A stretch of DNA of 64,000 nucleotides from CBFFRJ01 sp051486985 (GTDB lineage: Bacteria; Pseudomonadota; Gammaproteobacteria; Enterobacterales; Enterobacteriaceae), in NCBI RefSeq assembly GCF_051486985.1, contig NZ_JAHVDV010000031.1, positions 5,390 through 69,389 on the forward strand. Reading direction: 5' to 3'. The notes beneath the pieces are model-generated. The model was given only the letters and a program-made list of their open reading frames with translations, did no database searches and had not been told where the DNA came from. The position numbers and the translations under genes were made by a program. Of the stretch, positions 34,907 through 44,194 are shown piece by piece (positions within the stretch are counted from its first letter, which is position 1; every line of letters starts with the position of its first letter).

Positions 34907-35401
34907 ATGAAGACTTTTCATCAATTTACGGCGATCACACTGGACGGCCAGCTTATCTCTATGGCCGACTACGCAGGCAAGGTCGTTGTGGTGGTTAATA
35001 CCGCCAGCCATTGCGGCTTCACCCCGCAATATGGCGGCCTTGAGGCGCTGTACAAAAAATATTCCGCCCGGGGTCTGGTGGTGCTGGGATTTCCCTGCAA
35101 CCAGTTTGGTAAGCAGGAGCCCGGCGACGCCGATGACATCGCCCAGACCTGCCACATTAATTACGGTGTAAGTTTCCCGATGTTCGGAAAAGTAGAGGTA
35201 AACGGAACCGCAGCGCACCCGCTGTTTCGTTATCTTAAAAACGAATTACCTGGCTTGCCGGGCGGGCGAATCAAATGGAACTTCACTAAGTTTCTGATTG
35301 GACGCGATGGTACACCGCTCAGGCGTTTTGCCCCCTTCACCTCCCCGCAAAAAATGGAAACGGCCATTCTTGCAGCACTCGATCTCCCCGAGCGTTGTTA
35401 A
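34907..35401 (+). CDS. Glutathione peroxidase family protein
   Basis: 164 residues of the BtuE/Gpx family: peroxidatic Cys in NTASHCGFTPQYGGLEALY (~35-53), then VLGFPCNQFGKQEPG with the second conserved Cys and the Gln, and IKWNFTKFLIGRDG with the Trp-Asn pair. It reduces hydrogen or lipid peroxides with thioredoxin or glutathione. It is shorter than E. coli BtuE (183), and has His where most have Lys before the catalytic Cys. ATG 34907 has GAGG at 8 bases; an upstream in-frame start at 34862 adds an unrelated 15 residues. Confidence 0.9.
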   Translation: MKTFHQFTAITLDGQLISMADYAGKVVVVVNTASHCGFTPQYGGLEALYKKYSARGLVVLGFPCNQFGKQEPGDADDIAQTCHINYGVSFPMFGKVEVNGTAAHPLFRYLKNELPGLPGGRIKWNFTKFLIGRDGTPLRRFAPFTSPQKMETAILAALDLPERC

Positions 35402-35799
35402 TGCAGTCATTCCATGCTCAGCACTTACAAACATGAGACTCATCTCCCTGCTGGCGTACCGCGGAACAGCAGCGTCAGGCCCAGGGGCTTTAGCGCCGCT
35501 CCGCGTACCGAAACCGTTGCTTTACGCAGTGCGGCTTTTGCAAAGAGGGGAAAAATATGGCAGGTAGCAGTATGACAATTGCGTAGTACAATGCTTGCCT
35601 TAAAAACAACATTGCAAAAACAGACATTCAAGCGCTGAACCCACTTCCCCGATAAATCAGTGCCGCATTAGTTACGGGCGTAAATTATTCAGCATGAGCT
35701 TTACATAATGATGTCTTTACGGGTTGAGAGATGCTCATTTATTGAGCGTCACTTGTCAGATGGAAATTTAAGTAGGTTAATTTTAAAGTGAGGAAGACG
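35402..35799. other. Intergenic stretch, no supported gene
   Basis: 398 bases between the peroxidase and lipoprotein genes. Small frames only. The lipoprotein promoter should lie in the AT-rich last 150 bases. Confidence 0.35.
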
Positions 35800-36603
35800 T
35801 TGAAGACCAAAACTTTTACTACGGTATCTTTGTTAACTGCCGCCCTGTTTCTTGCAGGTTGTGATAATAAAGAGGAGGTAAAAAATACTCCCCCTGCTGA
35901 CCAACATAAACAGCAGGCGCAAGCGGTCAATAAAACTCCCGACATTCCTGCTGACGCAGCATTCACTGCCATTAATACCAACCTGCAATGCCTGGGGTTA
36001 TATAAAAAAGTTTCTGGTACCTCACCCGATGAGAACTACGCTTTCCTGATTGCGCCACAAGAGCTGATGAAGAAAGAAGAACACTTCGAGCGAACCGACT
36101 TCATCAACAGCATGCGTGCAAAAATTGATGCCATGACCGATACGAAGGTCAGCGACTATTTTACCCTGACGTTAATCCACAACGACAGAAAACCAAATAA
36201 CGTGTTTATCACCCGCTACATTGAAGCGAACGATCAGAGCTCCGCGCATCCAAAAGGCGTTGCAGGTTTTCAGGTCTGGGTAAACAGCGACAGCAAGCAA
36301 TTTTTATTCAACGAACAGACCGGCTACGAAAAACATACTAACTGCGCTATCGACCTGTCTAAAACGGAGCGCATCAGCTTTATTCCGGCCACCGACGAAA
36401 CACTGGCTCGCACCATTTCGAAATCGCTGGAAAGCGGCAAAATGAGTGTCCGTTACTTTCTGAAAGCAACCGGCACTGACTATGTTGGCAACAGTGGTCA
36501 GCCTAATATGGTTCCTCTGCCGCTGATTAAAAGTGAAGTGCTTAAACTCCAGCTTCTCGGAGAAGACGGAGCGGTCCTCACCCAGGTCAATGCGCCTGAA
36601 TAA
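35800..36603 (+). CDS. Hypothetical lipoprotein
   Basis: 267 residues starting (TTG)KTKTFTTVSLLTAALFLAGC, with a lipobox LAGC, so it should be lipidated at Cys21 and reach the outer membrane (Asp follows the Cys, which can instead retain it in the inner membrane). The rest has no recognised domain. TTG 35800 is chosen because AGGA lies 6 bases upstream; a GTG at 35788 in frame is the alternative. It stands alone between the peroxidase and VOC genes. Confidence 0.75.
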   Translation: MKTKTFTTVSLLTAALFLAGCDNKEEVKNTPPADQHKQQAQAVNKTPDIPADAAFTAINTNLQCLGLYKKVSGTSPDENYAFLIAPQELMKKEEHFERTDFINSMRAKIDAMTDTKVSDYFTLTLIHNDRKPNNVFITRYIEANDQSSAHPKGVAGFQVWVNSDSKQFLFNEQTGYEKHTNCAIDLSKTERISFIPATDETLARTISKSLESGKMSVRYFLKATGTDYVGNSGQPNMVPLPLIKSEVLKLQLLGEDGAVLTQVNAPE

Positions 36604-36791
36604 CGTCAGATAAACAGACTATGTTGGCCTGACAAGGAGTGCCAGAAGAGGCAAGGACGCCTCGATAAACCACGTGACTCGTATTCCTCTGGCGTCGTTC
36701 ATTCATCCCCCATGCAAACCGCTGTCTTACGGTTGAGTGAGGGAGGCATCAGGCTCTCACGTAATGGGCAGCAGCAGAGTAATAAATAATG

Positions 36792-37196
36792 TTATCCATT
36801 CCGCTCATCTGAACAGTAAAATTCAACTCTTATCCCACTTGGCTCATAACACATCATATGCATTGAGGGCCCCTCTCTGATAAGAGTTGGCTCAAATTCA
36901 ATTTCTATCTGATTTGCTTTTAAAATATCAAGGATTCTGTATAAATCCGCCTTACTATTAACCCGCAACGCTAAATGATGAAGGCCGACATTCTTTTTAC
37001 GATCAAAGCTAACGGGGGCCTCAGTTTGTGTTTTCCAGAGCGTCAGCATCAGTGCTTCATCTTTTACAAAAATAGCGGGATAATCCTCACGCCGTTTTAC
37101 TTCCTCCCAGCCCAGCAGTTTGGTAAAAAACGCCGCACTTGCCTCAAGATTTGATACAGCTAAGCCAATATGTTGCACACCTGCTGTCAGTGACAT
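36792..37196 (-). CDS. VOC family (glyoxalase/bleomycin resistance fold) protein
   Basis: 134 residues with the paired beta-alpha-beta-beta-beta units of the vicinal oxygen chelate fold: VQHIGLAVSNLEASAAFFTKLLGWEE at the N-terminus and GLHHLALRVNSKADLYRIL in the middle. Metal ligands would be His10, His73-74 and the late Glu of RVEFYCSD. The substrate is unknown. AGAGGAATAACA precedes the ATG. It reads the same way as the alpha/beta hydrolase upstream, 165 bases apart. Confidence 0.85.
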   Translation of the reverse strand: MSLTAGVQHIGLAVSNLEASAAFFTKLLGWEEVKRREDYPAIFVKDEALMLTLWKTQTEAPVSFDRKKNVGLHHLALRVNSKADLYRILDILKANQIEIEFEPTLIREGPSMHMMCYEPSGIRVEFYCSDERNG

Positions 37197-37361
37197 TGTT
37201 ATTCCTCTGCGTCAGATAATATTGAAATACGTTGCCTTATTTTCGGCATGAACTGGGCATGAGGTACACTTTGAATAATAGTGCTGGTCACTCACGCCCT
37301 TCATTATTCCTTTGGTTCAGGCTGTACTTCCTGCTTAAACGTCGCGCAGCCCGAAGCGGCG

Positions 37362-38273
37362 TTATTCCTGCTCGCACAGATGTCTGTCGAGAAAATCACG
37401 CACTTTAACGGCTATTTCTTCTGCGTGAGTCTCGAGGGCGAAATGTCCGGTATCAAAGAACTGAATGTCTGCATCAGGAAGATCGCGTTTCCATGCTTGA
37501 GCCCCTGCTGCCAGGAAAAAGGGATCGTTTTTGCCCCATACGGCTAACAACGGTGGCTGATAATCACGGAAATAGGTCTGGAAAAGAGGATACATCTGCA
37601 CATTCGAGGCGTAATCCAGCAACAGATCAAGCTGAATCTCAGCATTGCCAGGCCGCACTATTTGCGCCCCTTCAAGCGTATATCCATCAGGTGAAACAAG
37701 GCTTTTATCCGCAACGCCCTCCAGGTACTGCCATTTAATGGAGTCCGGCGTCGGGAATCCGCGTAACGCCTCCCGGTTTTCGGGCGTCGGTTCGCGCCAG
37801 TAGGTCTGAATAGGTGCCCAGGCATCGCCCAGCCCCTCTTCATAGGCGTTGCCGTTCTGGGAAATGATGGCTGTTACCCGCTGCGGATGTGCCAGAGCCA
37901 GCCGCCAGCCAACAGGGGCGCCGTAATCGTGAACCATCAACGCATAGCTTTCAAGATTAAGTGCCTGCGTGAACAGGTTGATGGTCTCTGCAAGCTGGCT
38001 GAATGTATAAGCATATTCGCCCCGCGGCGGGGCCTCTGTAAAACCAAAAGCGGGCAAGTCTGGCGCGATAAGATGATAGCGGTCGGCGAGGCGAGAAATC
38101 AGATCACGAAACATGAAGGAAGAGCCCGCAAAGCCGTGGAGCATAAGCAGTGTCGGCGAAGCCGGGTCGCCTGCCTCGCGATAGAAAATCTTCACATCAC
38201 CCGTCTGTTTCACGCGGTAATGGACCTTTGCCGCTTCACCAGCAGAACGAAGTGTGGATGTTGATAATACCAT
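37362..38273 (-). CDS. Alpha/beta hydrolase (haloalkane dehalogenase / epoxide hydrolase-like)
   Basis: 303 residues of the alpha/beta fold. The oxyanion motif is LMLHGFAGSSFMF (~42-54). The nucleophile elbow VHDYGAPVGW carries an aspartate (~117), as in haloalkane dehalogenases and epoxide hydrolases, instead of serine. The acid lies near VWGKNDPFFLA and the catalytic His in FDTGHFALETH. No signal peptide. AGGGG lies 7 bases before the ATG. Divergent from the CGNR regulator with a set of repeated GGTTAC boxes between them. Confidence 0.87.
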   Translation of the reverse strand: MVLSTSTLRSAGEAAKVHYRVKQTGDVKIFYREAGDPASPTLLMLHGFAGSSFMFRDLISRLADRYHLIAPDLPAFGFTEAPPRGEYAYTFSQLAETINLFTQALNLESYALMVHDYGAPVGWRLALAHPQRVTAIISQNGNAYEEGLGDAWAPIQTYWREPTPENREALRGFPTPDSIKWQYLEGVADKSLVSPDGYTLEGAQIVRPGNAEIQLDLLLDYASNVQMYPLFQTYFRDYQPPLLAVWGKNDPFFLAAGAQAWKRDLPDADIQFFDTGHFALETHAEEIAVKVRDFLDRHLCEQE

Positions 38274-38285
38274 GATAACCCCTAT

Positions 38286-38357
38286 GTAACCGTTAAATTG
38301 CTTATTTGAAGGTTACACATAAATTTGGTAACCTGTCAAAATTAATTTATAGGTTAC
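38286..38357. promoter_or_regulatory. Four GGTTAC/GTAACC boxes in the divergent promoter region
   Basis: GTAACC at 38286-38291, GGTTAC at 38311-38316, GTAACC at 38328-38333 and GGTTAC at 38352-38357. The inner pair forms AGGTTAC-N11-GTAACCT (38310-38334). They fill the 92 bases between the hydrolase and CGNR-protein starts, so they are likely operators for one regulator controlling both. Confidence 0.6.
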
Positions 38358-38365
38358 GGATTGAT

Positions 38366-38941
38366 ATGGACAACCAACTCACTGCTTCCCGGCCTCTCTT
38401 CCTCGCGGATAACCTCGCGCTGGATTTCATCAATACTGAATACGGTACCGGCGATGCACGGCATGATTGCCTGGTAGACGATCGCAGCGTCACCGACTGG
38501 CTTGTCATGGCAGGTGTGGTATCTGAAGGCACGGAAGCACCGCCCGGATTACTGGCAGCAGCGCGTCAGTTCAGGCAGGCAGCAAGGAGGGTCGTAGAGG
38601 CAGCGATGCAGGCTGTTGCAGCTGATGTGCATGTCATTAACGCGATACTTGTGGAAGGACGCCCGATGACCAACCTGCAATGGTCTCCGGACAGGCAGCA
38701 GTACCAGGTCGACGTTCAGCCTGATTGCCATCACCCCTCAGGCCTTCTCTGGCCTGTCGCCGACGCCCTGGTGAGGCTGATAACGGACGATAAATTCGAA
38801 TTTGTACGTCAGTGTGAAGCCCACGACTGCATTCTGCTGTTCCATGATCTGAGCAAATCACATCGCCGCCGCTGGTGCAGCATGGCGACCTGTGGCAACC
38901 GCATGAAAGTGGCAGCCTTCAGAAACAGAACGAGAGCCTGA
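38366..38941 (+). CDS. CGNR zinc-finger (ABATE domain) putative regulator
   Basis: 191 residues. The N-terminal ABATE domain begins RPLFLADNLALDFINTEYG. The C-terminal CGNR zinc finger has CEAHDC and RRRWCSMATCGNRMKVAAFR (four cysteines). The family is believed to regulate stress or transport genes by DNA binding. ATG 38366 is used because the domain begins right after; the ribosome site is weak, and an upstream start at 38306 would cover the GGTTAC boxes. It is divergent from the hydrolase gene, which it may control. Confidence 0.85.
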   Translation: MDNQLTASRPLFLADNLALDFINTEYGTGDARHDCLVDDRSVTDWLVMAGVVSEGTEAPPGLLAAARQFRQAARRVVEAAMQAVAADVHVINAILVEGRPMTNLQWSPDRQQYQVDVQPDCHHPSGLLWPVADALVRLITDDKFEFVRQCEAHDCILLFHDLSKSHRRRWCSMATCGNRMKVAAFRNRTRA

Positions 38942-39100
38942 CCACGCTGAAGGTTTTCTCAGAGGAGGGGTAGGAAACTGATTGTCTCCCATGAGGTAAC
39001 GCTCTACAGTCAGCTTCAGTTTTGACGTGACCCTCATCCCGAGTCACCCCCGGACTGTCTGATACTTGACCAAGGAGAACGCCAGTTCTACCATCACTCT

Positions 39101-39673
39101 ATGAACAAGAACACCACCACTACGACTACGCGAGAAAAAATTCTCGCCACCGCCGAGGATCTCATCTATCAGAACGGCATTCATGCCACCGGTATGGATC
39201 TTCTGGTAAGAACCTCAGGCGTTGCCCGGAAGAGCATTTATCGCTATTTCGCCAACAAAGAAGAAGTGACTACCGCCGCGCTGAATGCCCGTGATGTACG
39301 CTGGATGGCGTGGTTCCGGGCAGAGTGCGACAAAGCGGAGACCCCACAGGGGCGGATCCTGAATATATTCACCGTACTCCGGGACTGGTTTGAGTCAGAC
39401 GGCTACCGTGGCTGTGCGTTTATCAATACGGCGGGGGAAGTGGGTGACAGCAGCGATCCTGTTCGCCAGATTGCCAGGATGCACAAACAAAAGTTACTCG
39501 ACTACACCCTTGAGCTTGCCGGTCAGCTGAATATTGACCACGCGTCCTCCCTCGCCAGAAAGCTGCTGCTGCTGGTGGAAGGTGCTATCACCATCTCTCG
39601 TGTGATGGGCGATTACCGTGCCGCCGACGATGCCAGAGAGATAGCGCAACTGTTACTGGAGCAGGTTTCTTAA
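39101..39673 (+). CDS. TetR-family regulator
   Basis: 190 residues. HTH near residues 10-55 (REKILATAEDLIYQNGIHATGMDLLVRTSGVARKSIYRYF). The C-terminal domain has GYRGCAFINTAGEVGD, seen in a large TetR subgroup. The Thr-rich first residues (NKNTTTTTTRE) are unusual. No good ribosome site precedes the ATG. It is followed by a long gap with a perfect 20-bp palindrome (40136-40155) ahead of NTF2-like and esterase genes, its likely target. Confidence 0.87.
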   Translation: MNKNTTTTTTREKILATAEDLIYQNGIHATGMDLLVRTSGVARKSIYRYFANKEEVTTAALNARDVRWMAWFRAECDKAETPQGRILNIFTVLRDWFESDGYRGCAFINTAGEVGDSSDPVRQIARMHKQKLLDYTLELAGQLNIDHASSLARKLLLLVEGAITISRVMGDYRAADDAREIAQLLLEQVS

Positions 39674-40356
39674 CGGGCGTCTGAGCCTGACCTGAGTTCA
39701 GGTATTAACAGCTTCCCGGTCACTAGCCTGGCCGGGGAGACATTTTGTAGTTCTGGCAATACTCCCTCTCTTCACAACTCCGGCTTTTGTTACTTTGCGC
39801 ATGGCAGAGAAGATGTTATTTCTGCTCTGCCGCCCTCGTCCGGCTGGTGACAATCCCGAGCCTTATTTTCCGAAATCTACGCGCTATTACCTGCCCCGCC
39901 TTTCCAGTCGCCCGTAATTCCCCTGTTTAATCTTTGACCACAGGCACACTGACAGGCCGGGAAAATTTAAACCCACGGTGTTAGCCCGAACACCATCAAT
40001 AAAAAAATGAATCCCCATTACGAAATAACCAATTGTTTTAATTAAATTTTCCTGGAAACTGAAAGCGATTCTCCACCCGTCAGAGGCCTTTGCTGGCGTA
40101 AATTTCACCGTTGTTTTAATAAGTCGCTTGACGAAGGTAGAACGATCGTTCTACCATTAATGCATGGACAAGAAGCAATACCTCTGGCCAGATAATTTTT
40201 AACGTAGTTGAGGAAGACTTCACCGGCTCAGATAGAGAGGTGATGGCCTCATCCCCCTTCGCGTAAGGGACGTTGCGGGACAGTGGCAGAAACTTAATGT
40301 CTGAGTATCTAAACCCCGTTTTTGCGGGTATACCCACATACACAGGAGTCTTTAAC
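39674..40356. other. Long intergenic region with palindromic operator
   Basis: 683 bases with no supported gene. A GTG-started frame on the minus strand (39887-40108, 73 residues) has no ribosome site or family. The palindrome at 40136-40155 and TTGACG at 40128 suggest the promoter of the NTF2-like gene ~200 bases upstream of its ATG. Confidence 0.45.
40136..40155. promoter_or_regulatory. Perfect 20-bp palindrome, probable TetR-type operator
   Basis: GGTAGAACGA-TCGTTCTACC is a perfect palindrome overlapping the spacer of a candidate promoter: TTGACG (40128-40133), 18 bases, TACCAT (40152-40157). Size and symmetry suit a TetR dimer pair. The TetR gene at 39101-39673 is the nearest candidate. 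Confidence 0.65.
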
Positions 40357-40833
40357 ATGTCCCATAGCGAAGTTCGTCCGCCACTGCCGCCTTTCACCCG
40401 CGAATCCGCCATTGAAAAAGTGCGTCTTGCCGAAGATGGCTGGAACAGCCGCGATGCGGCAAAGGTCTCGCTGGCATACTCACTGGATACGAAATGGCGC
40501 AACCGTGCCGAGTTCGCCAACAATCGTGAAGAAGCAGAAGCGTTTCTTGCCCGCAAATGGAAAAAAGAGTTTGAGTATCGCCTGATCAAAGAGTTGTGGG
40601 CGTTTACGGATAACCGCATTGCCGTGCGTTACGCCTATGAATGGCGTGATGATGCCGGTAACTGGTTCCGTTCTTACGGTAACGAGAACTGGGAATTTGG
40701 TGAAGATGGACTGATGCACCATCGCTATGCCTGTATCAACGACATGCCTATCAAAGAAAGCGAGCGCAAATTCCACTGGCCGCTGGGACGCCGCCCGGAC
40801 GATCACCCTGGTCTGTCGGATCTGGGCCTCTGA
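40357..40833 (+). CDS. NTF2-like / DUF1348 family protein
   Basis: 158 residues of the DUF1348 branch of the SnoaL/NTF2 fold: RESAIEKVRLAEDGWNSRDAAKVSLAYSLDTKWRNR followed by ELWAFTDNRIAVRYAYEWRD and NENWEFGEDGLMHHRYACIND. Family members are small cone-shaped proteins, some enzymatic; function here is unknown. ATG 40357 has AGGAG 10 bases upstream; an upstream start at 40273 lacks one. It may form a TetR-controlled unit with the esterase 200 bases downstream. Confidence 0.88.
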   Translation: MSHSEVRPPLPPFTRESAIEKVRLAEDGWNSRDAAKVSLAYSLDTKWRNRAEFANNREEAEAFLARKWKKEFEYRLIKELWAFTDNRIAVRYAYEWRDDAGNWFRSYGNENWEFGEDGLMHHRYACINDMPIKESERKFHWPLGRRPDDHPGLSDLGL

Positions 40834-41034
40834 ATCTGGCGATTACCCTCCAGAAAGCCCGTGGTCACTCACCTGGCCGGGGCTTTATCCTGGCCCGTCA
40901 GTGTGGCGAAAATGCTGGCGTACCAGGTATCCACTTTCATTAAAAGCAGGTGCATCAGGGCAGGAATACCTGAGTATGCCGCCCATTTATATAGTGCACT
41001 ATTTAATATTACAAAATTTAAAAAGGGTATGACG

Positions 41035-42042
41035 ATGAAATTCAAGTCAGCGTTACTGACTGCTGCAATGGCAGCCGTTTCGATCAATAGCTTTGCCGCT
41101 CAACCGCAACCTGAACATCACGTTCAGCAGTTCCTGAATGTGCTGAATAGCAGCGGAGGTAAGCCGATTGAACAACGCTCTGTGCAGGAAGCGCGCCAGG
41201 TGCTCATCGATGCCCAGAAGGGCGCGAAACTGCCTGCAGCAGAGGTCAGTGAAAGGACAATAAATATTGAAGGGGGGGAAATGACACTAAACATTGTGAA
41301 GCCCCTGAATGCGCAAGGAACCCTGCCCGTTTTCATGTTCTTCCACGGCGGTGGCTGGATTCTGGGGGATTTTGAGACCCACGAACGCCTCGTTCGTGAC
41401 CTGGTGACAGCCTCGGGCGCGGCGGCGGTCTTTGTTAATTACACGCCATCGCCGGAAGCGCATTTCCCAGTTGCCATTAATCAGGCATATGCCGCCACCC
41501 GCTGGGTATCTGAACACGGGAGTGAAATTGGCGTTGACGGAAAACGCCTGGCGCTGGTAGGTAACAGTGTCGGCGGAAACATGGTTGCAGCCGTGGCGCT
41601 TCAGGCTAAACAGCATCATGCGCCTGAGATTCGTTATAATGTCATGCTCTGGCCCGTCACTGACGCCCATTTTGATACCGGCTCCTATAACCAGTATGAA
41701 AATGGCTATTTCCTGTCACGCAATATGATGAAGTGGTTCTGGGACGCCTACACAACAAAAGAGAGCGATCGTAATAATATTCTCGCCTCTCCGCTGCGCG
41801 CAACGCGTGAGCAGTTGCAGGGCCTGCCACCTACGCTTATCCAGACAGCTGAACTTGACGTGCTGCGCGATGAAGGCGAGGCTTTTGGCCGCAAACTTGA
41901 TGCTGCCGGTGTAGACGTCACGGTTACGCGTTATAACGGGCTTATCCATGATTATGGTCTGCTGAATGCCTTAAGCGAAGTCCCGGCGGTGCGGGCTGCG
42001 CTTGGTCAGGCCGCTTACGAACTGAAAACACACCTGAAATAA
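41035..42042 (+). CDS. Exported alpha/beta hydrolase, HSL-type esterase
   Basis: 335 residues with a signal peptide (MKFKSALLTAAMAAVSINSFAA) and a hormone-sensitive-lipase-type domain: oxyanion motif FFHGGGW (~100), nucleophile in GNSVGGN (GxSxG type, ~180), acid near AELDVLRDEGE and His in YNGLIHDYG. A secreted carboxylesterase with unknown substrate. ATG 41035 has GGG 7 bases upstream; an ATG at 41029 is too close to it. It is probably expressed with the NTF2-like gene under the same TetR. Confidence 0.88.
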   Translation: MKFKSALLTAAMAAVSINSFAAQPQPEHHVQQFLNVLNSSGGKPIEQRSVQEARQVLIDAQKGAKLPAAEVSERTINIEGGEMTLNIVKPLNAQGTLPVFMFFHGGGWILGDFETHERLVRDLVTASGAAAVFVNYTPSPEAHFPVAINQAYAATRWVSEHGSEIGVDGKRLALVGNSVGGNMVAAVALQAKQHHAPEIRYNVMLWPVTDAHFDTGSYNQYENGYFLSRNMMKWFWDAYTTKESDRNNILASPLRATREQLQGLPPTLIQTAELDVLRDEGEAFGRKLDAAGVDVTVTRYNGLIHDYGLLNALSEVPAVRAALGQAAYELKTHLK

Positions 42043-42320
42043 AGAAGCTGACCAGCCGGCATCACCGGCTGGTCACGGGCGCTTTTTTCAAACTCACTGG
42101 CGGCAAAGGCAGCCCGCTCTCTCTTTTTCAAATGCACGATTTTTGCCGTTCACCCCCTGAGCTTATCGTTAAAACGCAGGTTATTTACGTCCACGCAGCT
42201 TGAGAAACCCTGCGACAGGTTTGCGCTTGCGCCACTCTGCACCCATCTTTAAGGACACCGTCTTTAGCAATGCATCCATAACGGGATGGCTGAAGATTCA
42301 CTGATTGTAAGGAGAAGACC

Positions 42321-43349
42321 ATGTCCTGGGAAAACGGGGAACTGCCCTCAACCATGACCGCCATCGAAATTACCGCGCCCGGTGGGCCTGAGGTTTTGCA
42401 GGCCACCACACGCCCGCTGCCGCAGCCAAAAGAGAATGAAGTGCTCATTCACATTGTCGCCGCAGGCGTCAACGGCCCGGATATCATGCAGCGCAAAGGA
42501 CTTTATGCGCCACCGCCAGGTGCGTCAGACATCCCCGGCCTTGAGGTAGCCGGAATTGTGGTGCAGACCGGTAAGGATGTGCAAAAGGTCAAACCGGGCG
42601 ACCATGTCGCCGCGTTGATTCCCGGCGGTGGGTACGCGCAGTACTGCGTGGCGGATGCAAGCAACACCCTGCCGCTACCGCCAGGTCTGAGTCTGACAGA
42701 AGCTGCCGCCCTGCCTGAAACCTTCATGACCGTCTGGTTAAATATGTTCGAGCGCGGCCAGTTCAAAGCGGGTGACACGATTCTTATCCACGGCGGCGCA
42801 TCAGGGATTGGCACCACCGCTACGATGCTGGCAAAAGCCTTTTGCGCCGGAAAGATTATCACTACTGTCGGTTCGCAAGCTCACCAGGAGGCCAGCCTTA
42901 AGCTGGGGGCAGATGTCGCTATCCTCTATAAAGAGGAGGATTTCGTAGAGGCGACGCTTCAGGCAACGGAGGGTCAGGGTGCCGATATCATTCTCGATAT
43001 TGTGGCGGGCGACTACGTTGCACGAAACTACGCCGCAGCGGCGATGAATGGTCGAATCGTGCAGATCGGTGTCATCGGTGGCGTCGCAAAAGAGGTAAAT
43101 TTGTTTCCCATGCTCAGCAAGCGGTTGACCCACCTTGGATCCACTCTGCGTTCACGCACCCCTGCCGAGAAAGCAGAAATCATTAAGGCACTGAGTGACA
43201 AGGTACTGCCGCTCATCGAAACCGGCGCAGTCAGACCGCAGATATTCAAAACCTTCCCCCTGGAGAAAGCCCGGGAGGCGCATCAGTTAATGGATGCCAG
43301 CGGTCATATTGGTAAAGTCGTGCTCATTGCCGACGAAACCCTGGGCTAA
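42321..43349 (+). CDS. Zinc-independent NAD(P)H quinone oxidoreductase (PIG3-like)
   Basis: 342 residues of the MDR superfamily, quinone-reductase branch without zinc ligands: AAGVNGPDIMQRKGLYAPPPGASDIPGLEVAGIV, ETFMTVWLNMF, the nucleotide-binding loop HGGASGIGTTA (~158-168), and GADIILDIVAGDY. It reduces quinones with NADPH, probably a detoxification role. AAGGAG lies ~10 bases before the ATG. Same direction as the esterase, 278 bases apart. Confidence 0.88.
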   Translation: MSWENGELPSTMTAIEITAPGGPEVLQATTRPLPQPKENEVLIHIVAAGVNGPDIMQRKGLYAPPPGASDIPGLEVAGIVVQTGKDVQKVKPGDHVAALIPGGGYAQYCVADASNTLPLPPGLSLTEAAALPETFMTVWLNMFERGQFKAGDTILIHGGASGIGTTATMLAKAFCAGKIITTVGSQAHQEASLKLGADVAILYKEEDFVEATLQATEGQGADIILDIVAGDYVARNYAAAAMNGRIVQIGVIGGVAKEVNLFPMLSKRLTHLGSTLRSRTPAEKAEIIKALSDKVLPLIETGAVRPQIFKTFPLEKAREAHQLMDASGHIGKVVLIADETLG

Positions 43350-44194
43350 CCCGCCTAAGGTAACCATAAGAGCGGCAAGGGAATAATGCGCCAGGCGGAT
43401 TGTTTTGAACAAATATTGCGCGGAATTACTCCCTTTGCCCTCATTAGCGGTAAATACGTAACAGAAGCAACACCTGCCGCTTTTATTTTAACCAAACAGT
43501 AACATGGGTAAATTTTTTATCTCGCTGATTTTAATAGGCTATTTAATTCAACCTTGATCTAAAAGACATGTTATTAAAGACAGTATTGACAGCGTCATAA
43601 AATTGTCTAAATTAGATATCAAAGGGCAGTAAACATATTTACCGCTTAATTTGAAAGTGACGCTGCTCTTTAAATTTTTCTGCGATAAAGGCCACGAAGT
43701 AATTTTTGTTTGGGTGAGTTGCGTCGGGAGAATTATTATTCCCTTGCGACAGTGCTTTCAGGCCATGTTGTAAATCTCGACAATCGCAGAGGGTGTGGAC
43801 CAACGCGCGATGATGTAACGCCATGATTCAAAAACGAATGTTGCGATTGGGTCGAACCAGTGTTTTTTTATTGTCGCAACGGCAGTCAGGTCACGCATCA
43901 AAGAGTTTATATCGCGCCGGGAGATGTACTTGTTTGTCCGCTGTGTTTAATGCATCAGTTCTGTCAGCGGAGTGTTTAACCGATAACTAATGGGAGGAAT
44001 AGCTTTATTTTTTCAGTACCCAATATTATCAGTGATAAACGCGTACATTTAAGGTTGTACAAATAGCAGTACGAACCGATTAAGTGTATTAATGTTAAAC
44101 AATGTGTTAATCGTAACCTGAAAGCCCTGACGTTTACCGTTGGGGCTTTTTTATTGACTTGCTTCACCGACGCCTGGTATTGGCTTATCCGCGA
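43350..44194. other. Long AT-rich stretch without genes
   Basis: 845 bases. A minus-strand frame at 43639-43824 (61 residues) has no ribosome site. A 20-codon hydrophobic frame at 43989 (MGGIALFFQYPILSVINAYI) also lacks one. The right end carries a + strand terminator (44121-44152) with no gene ahead of it, so a small RNA could arise from about 43950-44150. Confidence 0.45.
44121..44152 (+). terminator. Orphan intrinsic terminator
   Basis: AAAGCCC (44121-44127) pairs with GGGGCTTT (44142 on) with an inner ACG/CGT pairing, followed by a T-run to 44152. No + strand gene ends within 770 bases upstream. Confidence 0.7.

Noticed and set aside
39887..40108. 73-residue GTG frame on the minus strand
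   Set aside because: No ribosome site or known domain; it lies in a gap whose better feature is the palindrome.
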